Below are positions 62,263 through 64,000 of a stretch of DNA of 64,000 nucleotides, piece by piece (positions within the stretch are counted from its first letter, which is position 1; every line of letters begins with the position of its first letter). This DNA is from Dromiciops gliroides. Lineage: Eukaryota > Chordata > Mammalia > Microbiotheria > Microbiotheriidae. The notes beneath the pieces are model-generated. The model was not told the origin of the DNA, did no database searches, and saw only the letters and a list, made by a program, of their open reading frames with translations. The stretch lies in the NCBI RefSeq assembly GCF_019393635.1, contig NC_057861.1, positions 546,192,711 to 546,256,710 of the forward strand, written 5' to 3'. The translations under genes and the position numbers were made by a program.

Positions 62263-63438
62263 AAAAAGATAGTGGCAATAGTCATGATATTAGACAAAGT
62301 AAAAGCAAAAATAGACCTAATTAAAAGAGATAATAAGGAAAACTACATTCTGCTAAAAGGTATCACAGACAATGAAATATTATTTTTTCAAATTACAACA
62401 ATTTTTCTCTCTAATAAAGGCCTTATTTCTCAAATATATAGAGAACTGAGTCAAATTTTGTAAAATAAGAGCCATTCTCCAATTGATAAATGGTCAAATG
62501 ATATGAACAGGCAGTTTCCAGAAGAAATCAAAGTGATCTATAGTCATATGGAAAAAATGCTCTAACTCACTATTGATTAGAGAAATGCAAATTAAAACAA
62601 CTATGAGGTACCACTTCATACCTATCAGAAATGACAAACAATGGAGGAGATGAAGGAAAATAAGTACACTAATAAACTCATTAGTGGAGTAATGAATGGG
62701 TCCAGCCACTATAAAGAACAATTTGAAATTATGCCCAACGGGATAGAAAACTATACATATCCTTTGATCCAGCAATACTACTGCCCAGTCTATATCCTAA
62801 AGAGATCAAAGAAAAAGGAAATGGACCTATATGTACAAAAATATTTATAGGTTCTTTTTGTTCATATAGTTCTTTTGTTCTTATAGTTCTTTTTGTCATG
62901 GCAAAGAGCTGGAAATTGAAAGAATGATCACTAATTGGGGAATGGCTGAGCAAGTCACGATATATGATGGTGATGGGGTACTATTGTTCTGTAAGAAATG
63001 ACAAGGGAGTGGTTTCAGAAAAAACCTTGCAAGACCTATAGGAACTTATGAAAAGTGAAGAACTAGAAGATTATTTGTGTATGGTAACATCAATATTACA
63101 ATGAAGACCAACTGTGTAAGACAGCTACTCTGATCAATACAATGATCCAAGACAATTACAAAGAATTTGTGATGAAAAAATGCTATTCATATTCAGAGAG
63201 AAAACTGATGAACTCTGAGTGCAGATTTGAAGTATAATTTTATCACTTTATTTTTGTGCTTTCTTTGCAATATGGAAATGCGTTTTGCATGATTTCACAT
63301 GCTTAATTGATCTCATATTACTTGCCTTCTCAGTGGGTAGGGGAGGGGTAGAAGGAAGGGAGAGAATTTGAAACTCAAAATTTAAACAGAAAAGAATGTT
63401 TAAAAATTAAAAAATAATAAATTTCAAGAGAAAAATAC

Positions 63439-64000
63439 TATGAGCAAACAGTTCTCAAAAGAATTGCAAACTATTGATAAACATACGAAAAGATTGTTCC
63501 AAATGATTAATGAGTAAAATTCAAATTGAAATAACTCCAAGGTTTCATCTCATCCTCAGCAAATTGGCAAAGATGACAAAAGAAGGGAATTATTAGTGTT
63601 GGAGGCAGGTGGCAGAAAAACAGAGAAGCAGGATATATGTACATGGGGAAAGCTTACTGATTCTAGATTCAGAGGACTTTGGTTTGTATTCAGCCTTCAA
63701 CAATGTCTGCTACAGGCATAAACCTGGGCACTTAACCTTCTTGGGCATCACCTTACTCACCTGTGAAAGAAGAAGGTTGGATTATATAGCCTCTCAGATT
63801 GACTCCAGCTCTAGCTCTATGATTCTGGTACATGATGGATGGAACTGTAAACTGGTCCAACAATTCGGAAAAACAACTAGGATATCAACATTATGTGTTG
63901 ATCAACTGTGATAGACTAGATTCTTCTCACCAATACAACGATACAAGAGAGTTCCAAAGGACTCACGATGGAAAAGGCTCTCCAAATCCAGGAAAAAAAA
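63439..64000 (+). mobile_element. Older L1 3' region, right part, with a MIR insertion
   Basis: Continues the host L1: ACAGTTCTCAAAAGAATTGC, CAGCAAATTGGCAAAGATG, then after a MIR-like piece (about 63625-63830: ACCTGGGCACTTAACC, CTCTAGCTCTATGATTCTG) GGAACTGTAAACTGGTCC and CACGATGGAAAAGGCTC. The window ends in its A-rich tail. Confidence 0.75.

Larger units (their letters stand above)
59390..63438 (+). mobile_element. HAL1-like (ORF1-only) L1-derived element, with four nested SINEs
   Basis: Flanked by the 10-bp repeat TATGAGCAAA (59380-59389 and 63439-63448). Order: GC-richer 5' leader (59390-60110), ORF1 relic (about 60110-61310), non-coding spacer (61500-62130), L1-type 3' region (62265-63420: CCATTCTCCAATTGATAAATG, GAGGTACCACTTCATACC, TGGGGAATGGCTGAG) and an A-rich end. 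The ORF1 relic has a lysine/glutamate-rich coiled-coil-like part, then KFQSSQVREKILQAARK and ITQDL-type motifs of the L1 ORF1 C-terminal domain, with stops. No ORF2 endonuclease or reverse-transcriptase motif lies between ORF1 and the 3' end, which is the half-L1 arrangement. Removing the SINEs leaves about 3.4 kb. Confidence 0.78.

Overview
The window looks like intergenic or intronic DNA from a marsupial genome. The main evidence is one tRNA-derived CORE-type SINE (WSINE1/WALLSI1-like; box A-like start GCAGCTAGGTGG, box B-like GAGTTCAAATC, MIR-like core CTGTGTGACCCTGGGCAAGTCACTTAACCC). It occurs about 40 times, in both orientations, often with clean poly-A tails and target-site duplications (TSDs). 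Marsupial MAR1-type SINEs, which end in an RTE-derived tail, are the second most common family. An Australian marsupial is my guess for the lineage, but the sequence alone does not settle it. I see no intact protein-coding gene, no tRNA/rRNA gene and no CRISPR array. Most of the longer open frames are translations of the same SINE.

Gene-derived content is limited to two processed pseudogenes. A MYL6 (myosin essential light chain) retrocopy at 5.1-6.0 kb (+) sits inside a MAR1 SINE and is itself split by a WSINE1-like SINE. Without that SINE its 151-codon frame is open from ATG to stop. A NEDD8 retrocopy at 53.6-54.1 kb (-) has a premature stop and a small deletion.

Layout: 0-5 kb is SINEs plus antisense L2/CR1 and RTE reverse-transcriptase fossils. 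5-6 kb is the MYL6 nest. 6-15 kb is SINE-dense, with MIR and L2 relics, an L1 3' end and two places where paired SINEs share a triplicated target. 15.3-15.9 kb and 21.3-21.8 kb are two solo LTRs of one endogenous-retrovirus family in opposite orientation. 23.6-24.0 kb is a third, different LTR inside a MAR1. 24-32 kb is mixed SINE/MIR/L1 ends. 31.8-32.3 kb is a probable LTR. 32.9-33.6 kb is repeat-poor and resembles a conserved non-coding element. 33.7-34.4 kb is a three-level nest, followed by CR1. 37-41.5 kb holds direct and inverted copies of an unidentified sequence. 43-46 kb has CR1, L1 and RTE pieces. 47.6-49.1 kb is microsatellite-rich. 49.7-51 kb is an L1 ORF2 relic. 53.1-58 kb has L2-type fragments. 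59-64 kb is an old L1 3' end interrupted by a roughly 4-kb HAL1-like (ORF1-only) element that carries four SINEs of its own.

Nothing here forms a functional gene system. The value of the window is its record of successive insertions, where TSDs give relative ages: MIR/L2/CR1 first, then MAR1/RTE/old L1, then HAL1, LTRs and retrocopies, then WSINE1-like SINEs. All family names come from memory of consensus features, not from a database search.
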